This document shows, in pieces, positions 9,483-17,004 of a stretch of 33,887 nt of DNA. Positions within the stretch are counted from its first letter, which is position 1. The number at the start of each line of letters is the position of its first letter. The notes below the pieces were generated by a model. The model did no database searches. It was not told the DNA's origin and was given only the letters and a program-made list of their open reading frames with translations. The translations under genes and the position numbers were made by a program. This DNA comes from Bacteroidetes bacterium UBA2364 (GTDB lineage Bacteria; Bacteroidota; Rhodothermia; Rhodothermales; UBA2364): the NCBI GenBank assembly GCA_002344075.1, contig DDTM01000116.1, forward strand, positions 5,685-39,571, in the 5' to 3' direction.

Positions 9483-9695
9483 ATGAACAGACTGACGCTT
9501 GATGCAGCAGCGGCTTTTGCCCTTGATGCTACCGAACAAAACCTCGTTTGCGGCGGTATTCGCCGCGCTCGTGTAGTTTATAGTAAACCCGCAAGCCCTT
9601 TAGTGGTTTATCGAACCCTTTTAAAGCCTGCACCTGTAGCAACAGCACCAGATCGGCGTCAGAATGCCATCATTGGCGTGGATGATCAGAACTAA
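9483..9695 (+). CDS. Gly-Gly leader small peptide 1
   Basis: A 70-aa unrecognised peptide, first of four related genes. The leader (residues 1-25) is an amphipathic segment, MNRLTLDAAAAFALDATEQ, ending in a Cys-Gly-Gly cleavage-type motif (CGG, 23-25). The remaining 45 residues are basic and Pro-rich, starting IRRARVVY. They contain VVYRTLLKP and end in RRQNAIIGVDDQN, matching peptides 3 and 4. There is no transmembrane segment and no Cys or lanthionine-type Ser/Thr/Cys pattern in the core. By analogy with double-glycine leader bacteriocins and signal peptides it should be exported by a peptidase-containing ABC transporter, but none is encoded here. An intrinsic terminator follows, so it is probably a single-gene transcript. 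Function is unknown; coding status rests on paralogy and start/terminator placement. Confidence 0.75.
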   Translation: MNRLTLDAAAAFALDATEQNLVCGGIRRARVVYSKPASPLVVYRTLLKPAPVATAPDRRQNAIIGVDDQN

Positions 9696-9723
9696 TCGGT
9701 TCAATACCCAATACACACCACCT

Positions 9724-9752
9724 AAGCCTCGTTCATTATGGGGCTTTTTTTA
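9724..9752 (+). terminator. Terminator after peptide 1
   Basis: AAGCCTC (9724-9730) pairs with GGGGCTT (9740-9746), with one G-U pair, and is followed by a T run. It lies 29 nt after the stop of small peptide 1. Confidence 0.75.
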
Positions 9753-9816
9753 TAAAACGCTCCTTTACAATCTGAATGCCGATTATTGAAACGATTTCCC
9801 CAAAAACAATACCCAC

Positions 9817-10008
9817 ATGAAAAACCTATCCCAAAATTCGGAATTCAAGCTGGAGCGAGAGCAGATCGAAAAAGTGAAGGGCGGTATCTCAAGACGGGTC
9901 TTTAGTCTGGTGCCCTACCTAAAAAAGTCAGTCAAACTTAACCCTCGACGCGAAAATATGAAGGTCGCTATAGATGATTCCCACGAGGTAATTACTACCG
10001 ACGATTAA
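9817..10008 (+). CDS. Gly-Gly leader small peptide 2 (divergent paralogue)
   Basis: A 63-aa peptide with the most conventional double-glycine leader of the set: residues 1-23 end in REQIEKVKGG, close to the consensus of bacteriocin-type leaders in Bacteroidota and Firmicutes (acidic/hydrophobic spacing before GG). The 40-residue core starts ISRRVFSLVPYLKK and is strongly basic. It keeps NPRR followed by V-x-I-D-D, which lines up with the NPRR...GVDD of peptide 4, but it lacks the YR-I/L-P motif and has an extra acidic tail. It starts 64 nt after the peptide 1 terminator. I see no terminator of its own, so its transcript may run towards peptide 3. Function unknown. Confidence 0.68.
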   Translation: MKNLSQNSEFKLEREQIEKVKGGISRRVFSLVPYLKKSVKLNPRRENMKVAIDDSHEVITTDD

Positions 10009-10040
10009 CAGAATTAAGGTATCAAAAGTATTTACTGCAA

Positions 10041-10094
10041 AAGGTTTAATCAACCGGTCGAAAAAGTAGCGGGGTTTATCGAAAAGAGCACGGG
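10041..10094 (+). promoter_or_regulatory. Conserved upstream block of peptide 3
   Basis: AAGGTTTAAT (10041-10050), then TCGAA, then TTTATCGAA (10075-10083) and CGG line up without gaps with 10684-10737 in front of peptide 4. In both cases TTTATCGAA ends 127-132 nt before the ATG. A conserved position this far upstream suggests a regulator site or a duplicated promoter region. It may equally be a relic of gene duplication. Confidence 0.5.
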
Positions 10095-10133
10095 TTCCAC
10101 CGAAAGGTTCAAGATAGGCAGGTTACATCACGG

Positions 10134-10141
10134 TAGTTTTG
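10134..10141 (+). promoter_or_regulatory. Putative -7 element of peptide 3 promoter
   Basis: TAGTTTTG matches the Bacteroidota TAnnTTTG element. The -33 element is imperfect (TTC at 10108-10110, 23-nt spacer). The equivalent place before peptide 4 has TAGTTTAC (10777-10784), at a similar distance from its start (about 70 nt). Confidence 0.35.
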
Positions 10142-10214
10142 CATTAGAGATCATAAACAGAAAGCGATCTTGATCAGAAAGACTACCTTCACAACCTCAA
10201 CCTCTTGAACAGCC

Positions 10215-10400
10215 ATGAAAAAGCTCAATCTCAAAAACGCCGTTAAATTCGCACTCGGAAAAGAAGAAGCCAATGCCTCCACAGGCGGAGTCAGGAAGAA
10301 TGCCGCCGCCTATAACCAAGTCACTTATCGGCAAATTCCGGATCCAAAAAAGAACAAAAGACGCGAGGGCGGCGTGGTGAACAACGATTCACAAAATTAG
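10215..10400 (+). CDS. Gly-Gly leader small peptide 3
   Basis: A 61-aa peptide whose first 18 residues (MKKLNLKNAVKFALGKEE) are identical to peptide 4. The leader ends in GG at 24-25 (STGGV). The 36-residue core is basic, with NQVTYRQIPDPKK then RREGGVVNNDSQN, matching peptides 1 and 4 in order. Identity is higher in the leader than in the core, as expected for a family sharing one export machinery while the exported part diverges. It has its own conserved upstream block and a strong terminator 15 nt after the stop, so it is a self-contained unit. Function unknown; no modification enzyme nearby. Confidence 0.78.
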   Translation: MKKLNLKNAVKFALGKEEANASTGGVRKNAAAYNQVTYRQIPDPKKNKRREGGVVNNDSQN

Positions 10401-10414
10401 TCCCCTATTTAAAG

Positions 10415-10438
10415 CCCCGGCCAGACCGGGGTTTTTTG
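10415..10438 (+). terminator. Terminator after peptide 3
   Basis: CCCCGG (10415-10420), loop CCAGA and CCGGGG (10426-10431) form a perfect stem followed by TTTTTT. Confidence 0.88.
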
Positions 10439-10469
10439 TTATTTAACCTTCCTCAAGTGCAGTTTTTTT

Positions 10470-10624
10470 ATATTGCCCCTACGGAGCTTTTTTTATGTAT
10501 TGCTGCTTCCGTAAGGATCTTCTGGGCCACATCACTACCCCCTAAACGGTAGTCAAAGATGCCTTTCACCTCCTACCTAATCTAAGTGCATCGTAGTGTC
10601 TATTGGCATTTTTGAAATGCACCC
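10470..10624 (+). repeat. Dispersed MITE-like repeat, copy B
   Basis: Contains the terminator-like core GCCCC-TAC-GGAGC plus a T run and ATG (10475-10497), as in copies A and C. It also has AAAGATGCCTTT...ACC...CAATCTAAGTGCA-like text (about 10555-10590) matching copy C at 18400-18435. Its right end, TTTTGAAATGCACCC (10610-10624), is the reverse complement of the left end GGGTGCATTTCAAAA of copy A. Copies A and C show the left end and copy B the right end, so the complete element may have terminal inverted repeats. It lies between peptide genes 3 and 4. Confidence 0.5.
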
Positions 10625-10683
10625 AATTTTTACACATCATAATGCCCTGCGCCTTATTTGGCTGAACGATACCTATCCGTTAG

Positions 10684-10737
10684 AAGGTTTAATTCATTCA
10701 TCGAACCATTATCCGGTTTTATCGAATAGCCGGAGGC
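10684..10737 (+). promoter_or_regulatory. Conserved upstream block of peptide 4
   Basis: The gap-free counterpart of 10041-10094: AAGGTTTAAT at 10684-10693, TTTATCGAA at 10718-10726. It ends about 115 nt before the peptide 4 start. Further similarity (ACATC, then GTAGTTT, then CACTACCT) continues towards the ATG. Confidence 0.5.
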
Positions 10738-10852
10738 CCTGATCGAATTGCACCGGTGTACATCTCATGCAAGCAGTAGTTTACCCATAGATCAACAAAA
10801 AAGGCGTTAAATAGCCACAAACACTACCTCCTTCGTATAAAAATCTTGTGTC

Positions 10853-11050
10853 ATGAAAAAGCTGAACCTTAAAAACGCTGTAAAATTTGCTCTCGGAAAA
10901 GAAGAGACTCACGCCGTACAAGGCGGCATCGGCCACCGCAAAATCAAAATGAGCCAAGTGGTTTACAGAAATATTCCTGCTCCTCCTGCTCAAACCTCCA
11001 CCAATCCGAGGAGATCCGGCGCTGTCGTTGGTGTAGATGATCAAAATTGA
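10853..11050 (+). CDS. Gly-Gly leader small peptide 4
   Basis: A 65-aa peptide with the same 18-residue leader start as peptide 3, ending in VQGG (24-25). The 40-residue core has KMSQVVYRNIPAPP followed by NPRRSGAVVGVDDQN, whose last six residues equal those of peptide 1. The predicted mature product is soluble, basic in the first half and acidic at the extreme C-terminus, with no cysteines. A UUCG-capped terminator follows. The start is fixed by alignment with peptide 3. It is probably secreted after cleavage behind the double glycine; role as bacteriocin, signal or T9SS-independent surface peptide is undetermined. Confidence 0.78.
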   Translation: MKKLNLKNAVKFALGKEETHAVQGGIGHRKIKMSQVVYRNIPAPPAQTSTNPRRSGAVVGVDDQN

Positions 11051-11074
11051 CGTTTGTCCAAGCATGAAAAGTTC

Positions 11075-11102
11075 AAGCCCTACTTCGGTAAGGCTTTTTT
11101 TA
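11075..11102 (+). terminator. Terminator after peptide 4
   Basis: AAGCC (11075-11079) pairs with GGCTT (11092-11096), with an inner TAC-TTCG-GTA stem-tetraloop, and is followed by a T run. Confidence 0.85.
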
Positions 11103-11171
11103 TATGTAGATATTGCAAAAGGTTGTTCTAATTGGTAAACTAAAATCCTTCAATCCCAAACAAATAACCTT

Positions 11172-12602
11172 ATGAAGTATCTTATTGTTTTAATCTTTGC
11201 AGTGTTATCAGTCCAGATTGGATGCACCTCATCCCATGTTGCCCAGGAATTGGTTCAGACAACGCCTCCCAAACAAGTCACAAGCCTACTGAATACCTCC
11301 TATGGACCACTTGCCACTCAGTATAGGAGCGTTGCCGAAAAAATCATATCGGCTTCACTGGCCGATAGTGTTGCTTGGAACCGCATGGCCGAGATGAGCG
11401 ACCGTTTTGGTGCTCGTTTTTCTGGCACCCAAAATTTAGAGGATGCTTTAGACTGGATCCTCACTGAACTCAAAAAAGATGGTTTGGAAAAAATTGCTTC
11501 GGAAGAGGTTATGGTTCCCAATTGGAAACGTGGAAATGAGTGGCTAAAGCTCGTACAACCACGCCCGATGGATTTGCCCGTCCTTGCTTTGGGTGGCTCC
11601 ATTGGTACACCGCGAGAAGGCATTAAAGCCGAAGCCATAGTTGTGAATAGTTTCGACGATTTGTCCAGAAAAGCAGATCAGGTACGCGGCAAAATCTTGG
11701 TATTTAATGCACCCTTCACCAGTTATGGGGAAACCGTCCAATATCGTGTTCGGGGCGCCAGCTTGGCTGCACGTAATGGCGCAGTAGCCAGTATCATCCG
11801 TTCAGTCGGCCCTTATTCTATGGTCTCGCCCCATACGGGTGGTATGGGATACGAAGAAGGTATTCCTAAAATACCTGCAATGGCCATGGCTTCGGAACAT
11901 GCGGATATGTTGGCCCGAATGCAAGCACGCGGGCAAAAAATTGAATTACACCTCTATTCTGAGGCTCGTATGGAGCCGGACGCCAAGTCCCGTAATGTAA
12001 TGGTGGAAATTACAGGCCGCGAAAAGCCCGAAGAAGTCGTGGTCATTGGTGGGCATATTGATTCTTGGGATGTAGGCTCAGGAGCCATGGATGATGGGGG
12101 CGGAACCGTGGTTTCGTGGCAAGTATTGAACGTTTTGAAGAAATTAGGCTTACGGCCACGCAGAACCATCCGAGTGGTTTTCTGGACCAATGAAGAAAAT
12201 GGCTTACGTGGTGGGCAAAAGTATATGGAGAACCAAGGCGAAAACGTCAATAACCACATTTTGGCCATTGAGTCTGATGCAGGTGTATTTAAGCCTAAAG
12301 GATTTGGATTCACGGGTTCAGAATCCGCACGCAGGATGATTGAAGACATTGCGACCTTGCTCAATCCCATAGAGTCTGGTCAGATTTTACGTGGGGGCGG
12401 GGGCGCAGACATTGGGCCGCTCATGCAAAAAGGTGTTCCTGGTATGGGCTTAAATGTGGATGGGACCAAATACTTCTGGTATCATCATACCCACGCCGAT
12501 ACGCCAGACAAATTAGACCCTCGCGAAATGGCCCTTTGTGTTGCCACTATGGCCGTAATGGCTTATGTAGTAGCCGATATGCCCGATCGCTTACCACGAT
12601 AA
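11172..12602 (+). CDS. M28 family metallopeptidase lipoprotein (carboxypeptidase Q-like)
   Basis: A 476-aa zinc aminopeptidase/carboxypeptidase of family M28, anchored as a lipoprotein (signal peptide with lipobox QIGC, Cys18) and acting in the periplasm or on the outer membrane. A PA-like inserted domain spans about 150-250. The zinc ligands can be read as His295 in GGHIDSWD, Asp307 in AMDDGG, Glu342 in TNEENG (Glu341 as base), Asp369 in ESDAG and His441 in YHHTHADTPD. This order matches carboxypeptidase Q and bacterial homologues. It probably trims peptides taken from the environment. It lies downstream of the small peptide genes but is separated from peptide 4 by a terminator, so a role in peptide processing is speculation. 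Confidence 0.92.
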   Translation: MKYLIVLIFAVLSVQIGCTSSHVAQELVQTTPPKQVTSLLNTSYGPLATQYRSVAEKIISASLADSVAWNRMAEMSDRFGARFSGTQNLEDALDWILTELKKDGLEKIASEEVMVPNWKRGNEWLKLVQPRPMDLPVLALGGSIGTPREGIKAEAIVVNSFDDLSRKADQVRGKILVFNAPFTSYGETVQYRVRGASLAARNGAVASIIRSVGPYSMVSPHTGGMGYEEGIPKIPAMAMASEHADMLARMQARGQKIELHLYSEARMEPDAKSRNVMVEITGREKPEEVVVIGGHIDSWDVGSGAMDDGGGTVVSWQVLNVLKKLGLRPRRTIRVVFWTNEENGLRGGQKYMENQGENVNNHILAIESDAGVFKPKGFGFTGSESARRMIEDIATLLNPIESGQILRGGGGADIGPLMQKGVPGMGLNVDGTKYFWYHHTHADTPDKLDPREMALCVATMAVMAYVVADMPDRLPR

Positions 12603-12620
12603 TTCATTCATAAACCGCAC

Positions 12621-12637
12621 GGGGGCTTTGTGCCCCC
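12621..12637 (+). other. Strong hairpin between M28 peptidase and rhomboid genes
   Basis: GGGGGC (12621-12626), loop TTTGT, GCCCCC (12632-12637) form a perfect 6-bp GC stem. It is not followed by a T run, so it may be a weak terminator, an mRNA 3' stabiliser or an element in the rhomboid leader (ATG at 12655). Confidence 0.5.
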
Positions 12638-12654
12638 TCTCTGATGGCCATAAG

Positions 12655-13365
12655 ATGCTCATTCCCATCTACGACGACGATAGCAACCTAAATAAACCCG
12701 CTTATTTCACCATTGGGCTGCTGGTTGCCAATATCATATTTTTCTTCTTTCAGACCAATGACTGGGTCTTTGGCTTTGGCCTGATTCCACAAGAATTGGT
12801 GAATGGAACCGATTACATCGGCAATATCAAATTGTCTATTGATGGAGAAAGCCAGGTAATTCCCCAAAATATGGGGCCATATCCCATTTATCTGACGCTT
12901 ATTACCTCCATGTTTATGCACGGCGATTGGCTTCATCTCGGATTTAATATGCTCTATCTATGGATTTTTGGCGACAATATTGAGCACATTCTGGGTACAA
13001 AGCGTTTTGTATGGTTTTATCTACTGACAGGAATCATTGGTGGACTGGCACAAGTGGCCCTTCAACCCGATTCATGGATTCCGATGATCGGTGCCTCCGG
13101 CGCAATTTCAGGGATTCTGGGGGCCTACTTGGTCTTGTTGCCCCGAAATAAAGTCCGAGTGCTTTTCCTATTCATCTTTCGCTTCTCTGTGCCTGCGCTT
13201 TTACTTCTTGGCGTTTGGATTGCCTTACAAGTGATTAATGGCCTTGAGCCTGAAGCCACCGACCAGACTGCTTATGCAGCACATCTCGGTGGGTTTGTCG
13301 CAGGCGTACTTGGCGGGTTCTTTGTTCGGTTTTTCACAAACTACCATCAGCAAAAGACTGCTTAA
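12655..13365 (+). CDS. Rhomboid family intramembrane serine protease
   Basis: A 236-aa polytopic membrane protease that cleaves transmembrane substrates. Helices include 17-33, 79-105, 117-135, 148-163, 170-193 and 205-226. Catalytic Ser148 is in GASGAISG and His210 in AHLGGFVAG. The conserved HxxxN (H94, N98) lies in LHLGFNMLYLWIFG, forming the usual oxyanion side. A frame opening exists from TTG 12628, but ATG 12655 gives the typical start MLIPIYDDD seen in bacterial rhomboids. The gene follows the M28 peptidase by 52 nt with a hairpin between. Confidence 0.93.
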   Translation: MLIPIYDDDSNLNKPAYFTIGLLVANIIFFFFQTNDWVFGFGLIPQELVNGTDYIGNIKLSIDGESQVIPQNMGPYPIYLTLITSMFMHGDWLHLGFNMLYLWIFGDNIEHILGTKRFVWFYLLTGIIGGLAQVALQPDSWIPMIGASGAISGILGAYLVLLPRNKVRVLFLFIFRFSVPALLLLGVWIALQVINGLEPEATDQTAYAAHLGGFVAGVLGGFFVRFFTNYHQQKTA

Positions 13366-13429
13366 AATCCCCGCCAACTTAGCGAATGAGGCAGTGATTT
13401 TCTTTGTAGTTTGCGAAAAAACACCACAC

Positions 13430-13900
13430 ATGAACCTTCTAATGCTGATTGGAACCCAGACGGGAAACACGGAAACAGTGGCTGAATCTGTTGCACAACA
13501 TCTTGCTCAAGAGGGGCATAGCATCCATTTTGTAGATCTTGCAGATGCGTATCCGGAAATACTGCTGGAATATAATCACCTCATTTTGGCTACCAGTACA
13601 TGGGGAGATGGAGAATTACCAGATAATGCATTGGACTTTTTTGAAACCTTTTTAACGCTTGCTCCGGAATTATCCCACCTCCAGTTTGCAATTTTGGCAT
13701 TAGGGGACCATACCTACGATCCCTATTTTTGCAAAGCAGGCGAAATATTTGATACAACACTTTCGAGGTTTGGTGCACAAAAAGCATTCTCTACCTATGA
13801 AATAGATGCAGGCCCCACCAGAGAAGATATCCGGGGGGCCTGCTATTGGTCGAGCCAAGTATGTGCTTCTTTTAGTGGCGAACCAGCACCTTTTGGGTAA
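13430..13900 (+). CDS. Flavodoxin-like electron carrier
   Basis: A 156-aa short-chain flavodoxin domain. The FMN phosphate loop is GTQTGNTE (8-15), the isoalloxazine loops are TSTWGDGELPDNA (near 55-67) and ALGDHTYDPYFCKAG (near 90-104). It could be a free flavodoxin or a MioC-like protein related to the FMN domain of sulfite reductase. The frame is open far upstream and overlaps the rhomboid gene, but those residues make no sense; ATG 13430 starts exactly before the first strand MNLLMLIGTQ. Its last 29 nt overlap the 3' end of the convergent subtilase gene, and no intrinsic terminator separates them. Confidence 0.9.
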   Translation: MNLLMLIGTQTGNTETVAESVAQHLAQEGHSIHFVDLADAYPEILLEYNHLILATSTWGDGELPDNALDFFETFLTLAPELSHLQFAILALGDHTYDPYFCKAGEIFDTTLSRFGAQKAFSTYEIDAGPTREDIRGACYWSSQVCASFSGEPAPFG

Positions 13901-16766
13901 AGACCTGTTTACGCCCTCCTCTGCCCACTTCTAACCGCGCAAAATACATTCCATTGGGTAGGTTTTGTACAGAAAATCGCACCCTATCGGTTCCATTAGC
14001 CACCAGCCCTGATTTCAGCGCCCGTATTTTGCGGCCTTGAAGGTCATATAAAGCCAATTGAACATGTGTGGCTTCGTTTACAGAATAGACCAATGTTGCC
14101 TCTCCTGAAAGAGGATTTGGAAAAACGGGATGCAAGGTCGCACGTTGCGGAATAGGCTCCTCTGCGTCGGCAGAGGTGACGATTTGGTCAAACAGTCCTT
14201 GTGCAGCATCCGAAAAGGCATTTAACTCATCAAGCGATCGTGCCCCAATAAGTGCAAACGCAAACGTTACGCTGCTCCCGGGTTCAATATCTCCTAAGTC
14301 TGCCCCGATCAATGTAGAGACATCTTTTTTATCCACAAATTGCGTTTGGATACCATTACTCATAAACGCCCACTTTTCACTTGTCCGGAATCCATTACAG
14401 CCAGTACATCCAGCGCCATAAATTTCCGGATTGTTGTTAATGGAGCGATAATTCACGCCTTTGTCTGTATTGAGCAATTTTGTTGCCCCAATGAGGGTCG
14501 GATTAACTGCTGCATTCTGAACGCTTCCCATTCTTCTAAGGGGATCATATTTGGCATAGTCGTTCTGGCCTCCATTTGCCACGTCCCAATCCATGAAAAG
14601 GGCGCCTTTCAACCCTATAATTTTATAGTTATTCAGGTTTCGCACTTCATATTCAACCACAATAAAACCTTCGTTTCCAACCTTGTTGTCGGCATAGGTT
14701 CTTTGTGTTACCTGCACATTGAGCGGGCTATTGGCGGTAGAATCCGACATTACAAAATGTGTTTCTTCTTTGGTATTTTTGCCTAGCCCAATGGTCAGAA
14801 CACTGCTTCTTAGCGGCTGGAAATCCGCCTCTTGGGTACTTCCATCTTCTCCACGTACAGCATCTGAAACACGACCTTGGCTAATACCCAGTAATAGCCC
14901 CCCCTCAAAGAGCAAGTCCACGCCATTTACCTGAAACCCTTTTCCATTGTTTACATCCTGAAACCCATTATACCCAATATTTCCCCGTGTTGTAATGGAA
15001 GCCGTAATCAGGCCTGTTTCGTGCGTCACATACCGAGGTGGGTTTAGAACAAGCTCAAACGGCTCCTTGAGGCTATATTGATCGGCTGTAATTTCCACCA
15101 ACAATCGGATGATATAGCCATCAGGTTGGGTTCCGGATACTTTAAATTGCAAACCATTTCCGGTTTTATTGCCTCCCGCATTCACCGTACCAAGTGTAAT
15201 AGGCCCTTGATTCACCATAACCACATTCTGATCGGGCGAAGACAGTTTTATTTGGACGTTATGAGCGGTCGAAAGCCAGTTTTTGAGATCAACCGAAAGG
15301 GTGATCACTTCATCCAACTGAACCACACCGTTCCCATTTGCGTCCGAGAAAGTAGATCGTTCCATACGCAAAGCTGGTAACGAGAAATTGGTTACAGCTG
15401 CATGTGCATTTACCCTTCCACCACCTAACGTTTGTGCAAAGTCCGGATTTGTCCCTTCGATACGGTTCGCGGTTACTCGTACTTGTTCGGACAATTCAAT
15501 CGGTGATAACGAAGGTTTATACGTTTTCACAAGTGCAGCAAGACCCGCCACCATAGGCGCAGCCATAGAAGTGCCCGAAAGATACGTATAATTGTTTCTT
15601 GGGGCGGTACTTAGGATTCCAACGCCCGGCGCAAAAACGTCCACTGAATGCCCATAATTAGAAAATGCGGCCTTGACATCAAAAGCATTGGTTGCCCCCA
15701 CCGAGAGAACATCTACATAGTTGGACGGATAATGTGGGATCAAATCATTGTTATCCCCCACCCCATCTTCTCCGCCATTTCCTGCCGCAGCCACCACCAA
15801 ACTCCCCATACTGGTCGCCAACTGAATTGCCTGATTCTCGGTCTCGGAGAAAAAGTCCTCAGAACCCCAACTACAATTGATAATATGTGCTCCTAATTGC
15901 GCCGCGTAGGCAATCCCCCGATAACCAAAAGCAATGGCATCATCAGTAGTAGAAGAGCCAGCATTGATTGGTAAGATTTTGGCATTCCAGCTAATGGATG
16001 CCACACCAATACCATTATTGGTAACAGCGGCAACCGTTCCTGCCACGTGTGTTCCGTGAAGGGCGCTATTCGGCGTACCCGAAAGTCCTGTTGGGTCATT
16101 GGAGTTATTTGCAAAATTCCACCCATTGACATCGTCCACAAACCCGTTCCCATCGTCATCGATCCCATTTCCTGCAATTTCTCCCGGATTTTTCCAAACA
16201 TTGGCCTCCAGATCTGGGTGTCTCCAGTCTGTCCCTCCATCCACAATAGCAACAACAACGTTGGCGGATGCACCTTTTACGACTTCCCAAGCAGCTTCTG
16301 ATTGTATGGCGGTAAAGTTATTTTTTTGGGCAAATGCATACTGCGGATCGTCGGGCACTGCATGGGTAAAGCGCCGATAGACTGGCTCGGCATAGACAAC
16401 ATTTGGATCAGAATCCAGTTCCTGAGCCACCATCCAAGGGTCAGAAGACTCCGATATATTGAGGGCCAATGTGCGGCTTAGAGCGGCGGCTGTTTTGTGA
16501 AGCGACTTGTCTAAGCCGGGGAAAGCTGGCTCAACGTTGCGTAATCCATATTCGCTGAGTTTTTCTATTAAAGAAGTAGGTAAAGACAACTGCTTACCTG
16601 CTGGGAGTACCCCTGGCTTTAACTGAATCAATACCCAACCTGGCTCCATCGCTGCCAATCCTGGGCGCTTGCCCTTGGATTCAAATACTGGACGGTGTGA
16701 GGAGATAACCGAAAATCCAGCGAGAACCATCCATAGCCAGATTGTGACAGACCGAAATACCGACAT
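13872..16766 (-). CDS. Secreted subtilisin-like S8 protease with T9SS sorting domain
   Basis: A 964-aa secreted protease. It starts with a signal peptide (MSVFRSVTIWLWMVLAGF) and a propeptide-like region (about 40-135). The S8 catalytic domain has Asp176 in VAIVDGG, His237 in LHGTHVAG, oxyanion Asn330 in AAAGNGG and Ser400 in SGTSMAAP. Calcium-type DDDGNG repeats lie near 203-215. Beta-sandwich domains follow (about 470-860), and the C-terminal 85 residues have the type A T9SS sorting pattern: FPNPLSGEATL, LYDLQGRKI, LPNGMYFARL and a final basic strand. It is therefore exported by Sec, then moved across the outer membrane and attached or released by T9SS. The longer frame from 16811 lacks a good signal start; ATG 16766 fits better. 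Confidence 0.94.
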   Translation of the reverse strand: MSVFRSVTIWLWMVLAGFSVISSHRPVFESKGKRPGLAAMEPGWVLIQLKPGVLPAGKQLSLPTSLIEKLSEYGLRNVEPAFPGLDKSLHKTAAALSRTLALNISESSDPWMVAQELDSDPNVVYAEPVYRRFTHAVPDDPQYAFAQKNNFTAIQSEAAWEVVKGASANVVVAIVDGGTDWRHPDLEANVWKNPGEIAGNGIDDDGNGFVDDVNGWNFANNSNDPTGLSGTPNSALHGTHVAGTVAAVTNNGIGVASISWNAKILPINAGSSTTDDAIAFGYRGIAYAAQLGAHIINCSWGSEDFFSETENQAIQLATSMGSLVVAAAGNGGEDGVGDNNDLIPHYPSNYVDVLSVGATNAFDVKAAFSNYGHSVDVFAPGVGILSTAPRNNYTYLSGTSMAAPMVAGLAALVKTYKPSLSPIELSEQVRVTANRIEGTNPDFAQTLGGGRVNAHAAVTNFSLPALRMERSTFSDANGNGVVQLDEVITLSVDLKNWLSTAHNVQIKLSSPDQNVVMVNQGPITLGTVNAGGNKTGNGLQFKVSGTQPDGYIIRLLVEITADQYSLKEPFELVLNPPRYVTHETGLITASITTRGNIGYNGFQDVNNGKGFQVNGVDLLFEGGLLLGISQGRVSDAVRGEDGSTQEADFQPLRSSVLTIGLGKNTKEETHFVMSDSTANSPLNVQVTQRTYADNKVGNEGFIVVEYEVRNLNNYKIIGLKGALFMDWDVANGGQNDYAKYDPLRRMGSVQNAAVNPTLIGATKLLNTDKGVNYRSINNNPEIYGAGCTGCNGFRTSEKWAFMSNGIQTQFVDKKDVSTLIGADLGDIEPGSSVTFAFALIGARSLDELNAFSDAAQGLFDQIVTSADAEEPIPQRATLHPVFPNPLSGEATLVYSVNEATHVQLALYDLQGRKIRALKSGLVANGTDRVRFSVQNLPNGMYFARLEVGRGGRKQVFTQKVLVRH

Positions 16767-17004
16767 ATGCCAAATAAGTTTAGTGTTATAGAACGAACAA
16801 AAAGCACCCAATCCAAGTAGGAAAAGGCTTTGTGTGCAAGTAGTTGTGAAGAATCAAATAAAGAAACGCTAAGTTTATGAAAATAAAAGCTTTCTGAAAC
16901 CGCTTTCTTGCACTTTTAGCCTAAGTACCTATTGAGACTTCACATTCAATTTCTGAAATTAAGGCATTTTGTAACCACAACCCACTGCATTAGCTTAAAA
17001 AAAC

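Noticed and set aside
9210..9539. 109-aa minus-strand ORF upstream of peptide 1
   Set aside because: It overlaps peptide gene 1 antisense, and its sequence has no domain-like pattern or homology I recognise.
9606..9616. TTTATCGAA inside peptide gene 1, identical to the box upstream of peptides 3 and 4
   Set aside because: Here it simply encodes the conserved Val-Tyr-Arg-Thr; no flanking conservation with the upstream boxes, so it is taken as coincidence.
9483..11050. Lanthipeptide or other heavily modified RiPP precursors
   Set aside because: The cores have no cysteines and few Ser/Thr, and no LanB/LanM, YcaO, radical SAM or lasso-type enzyme is encoded in the window; the double-glycine leader alone does not justify a class.
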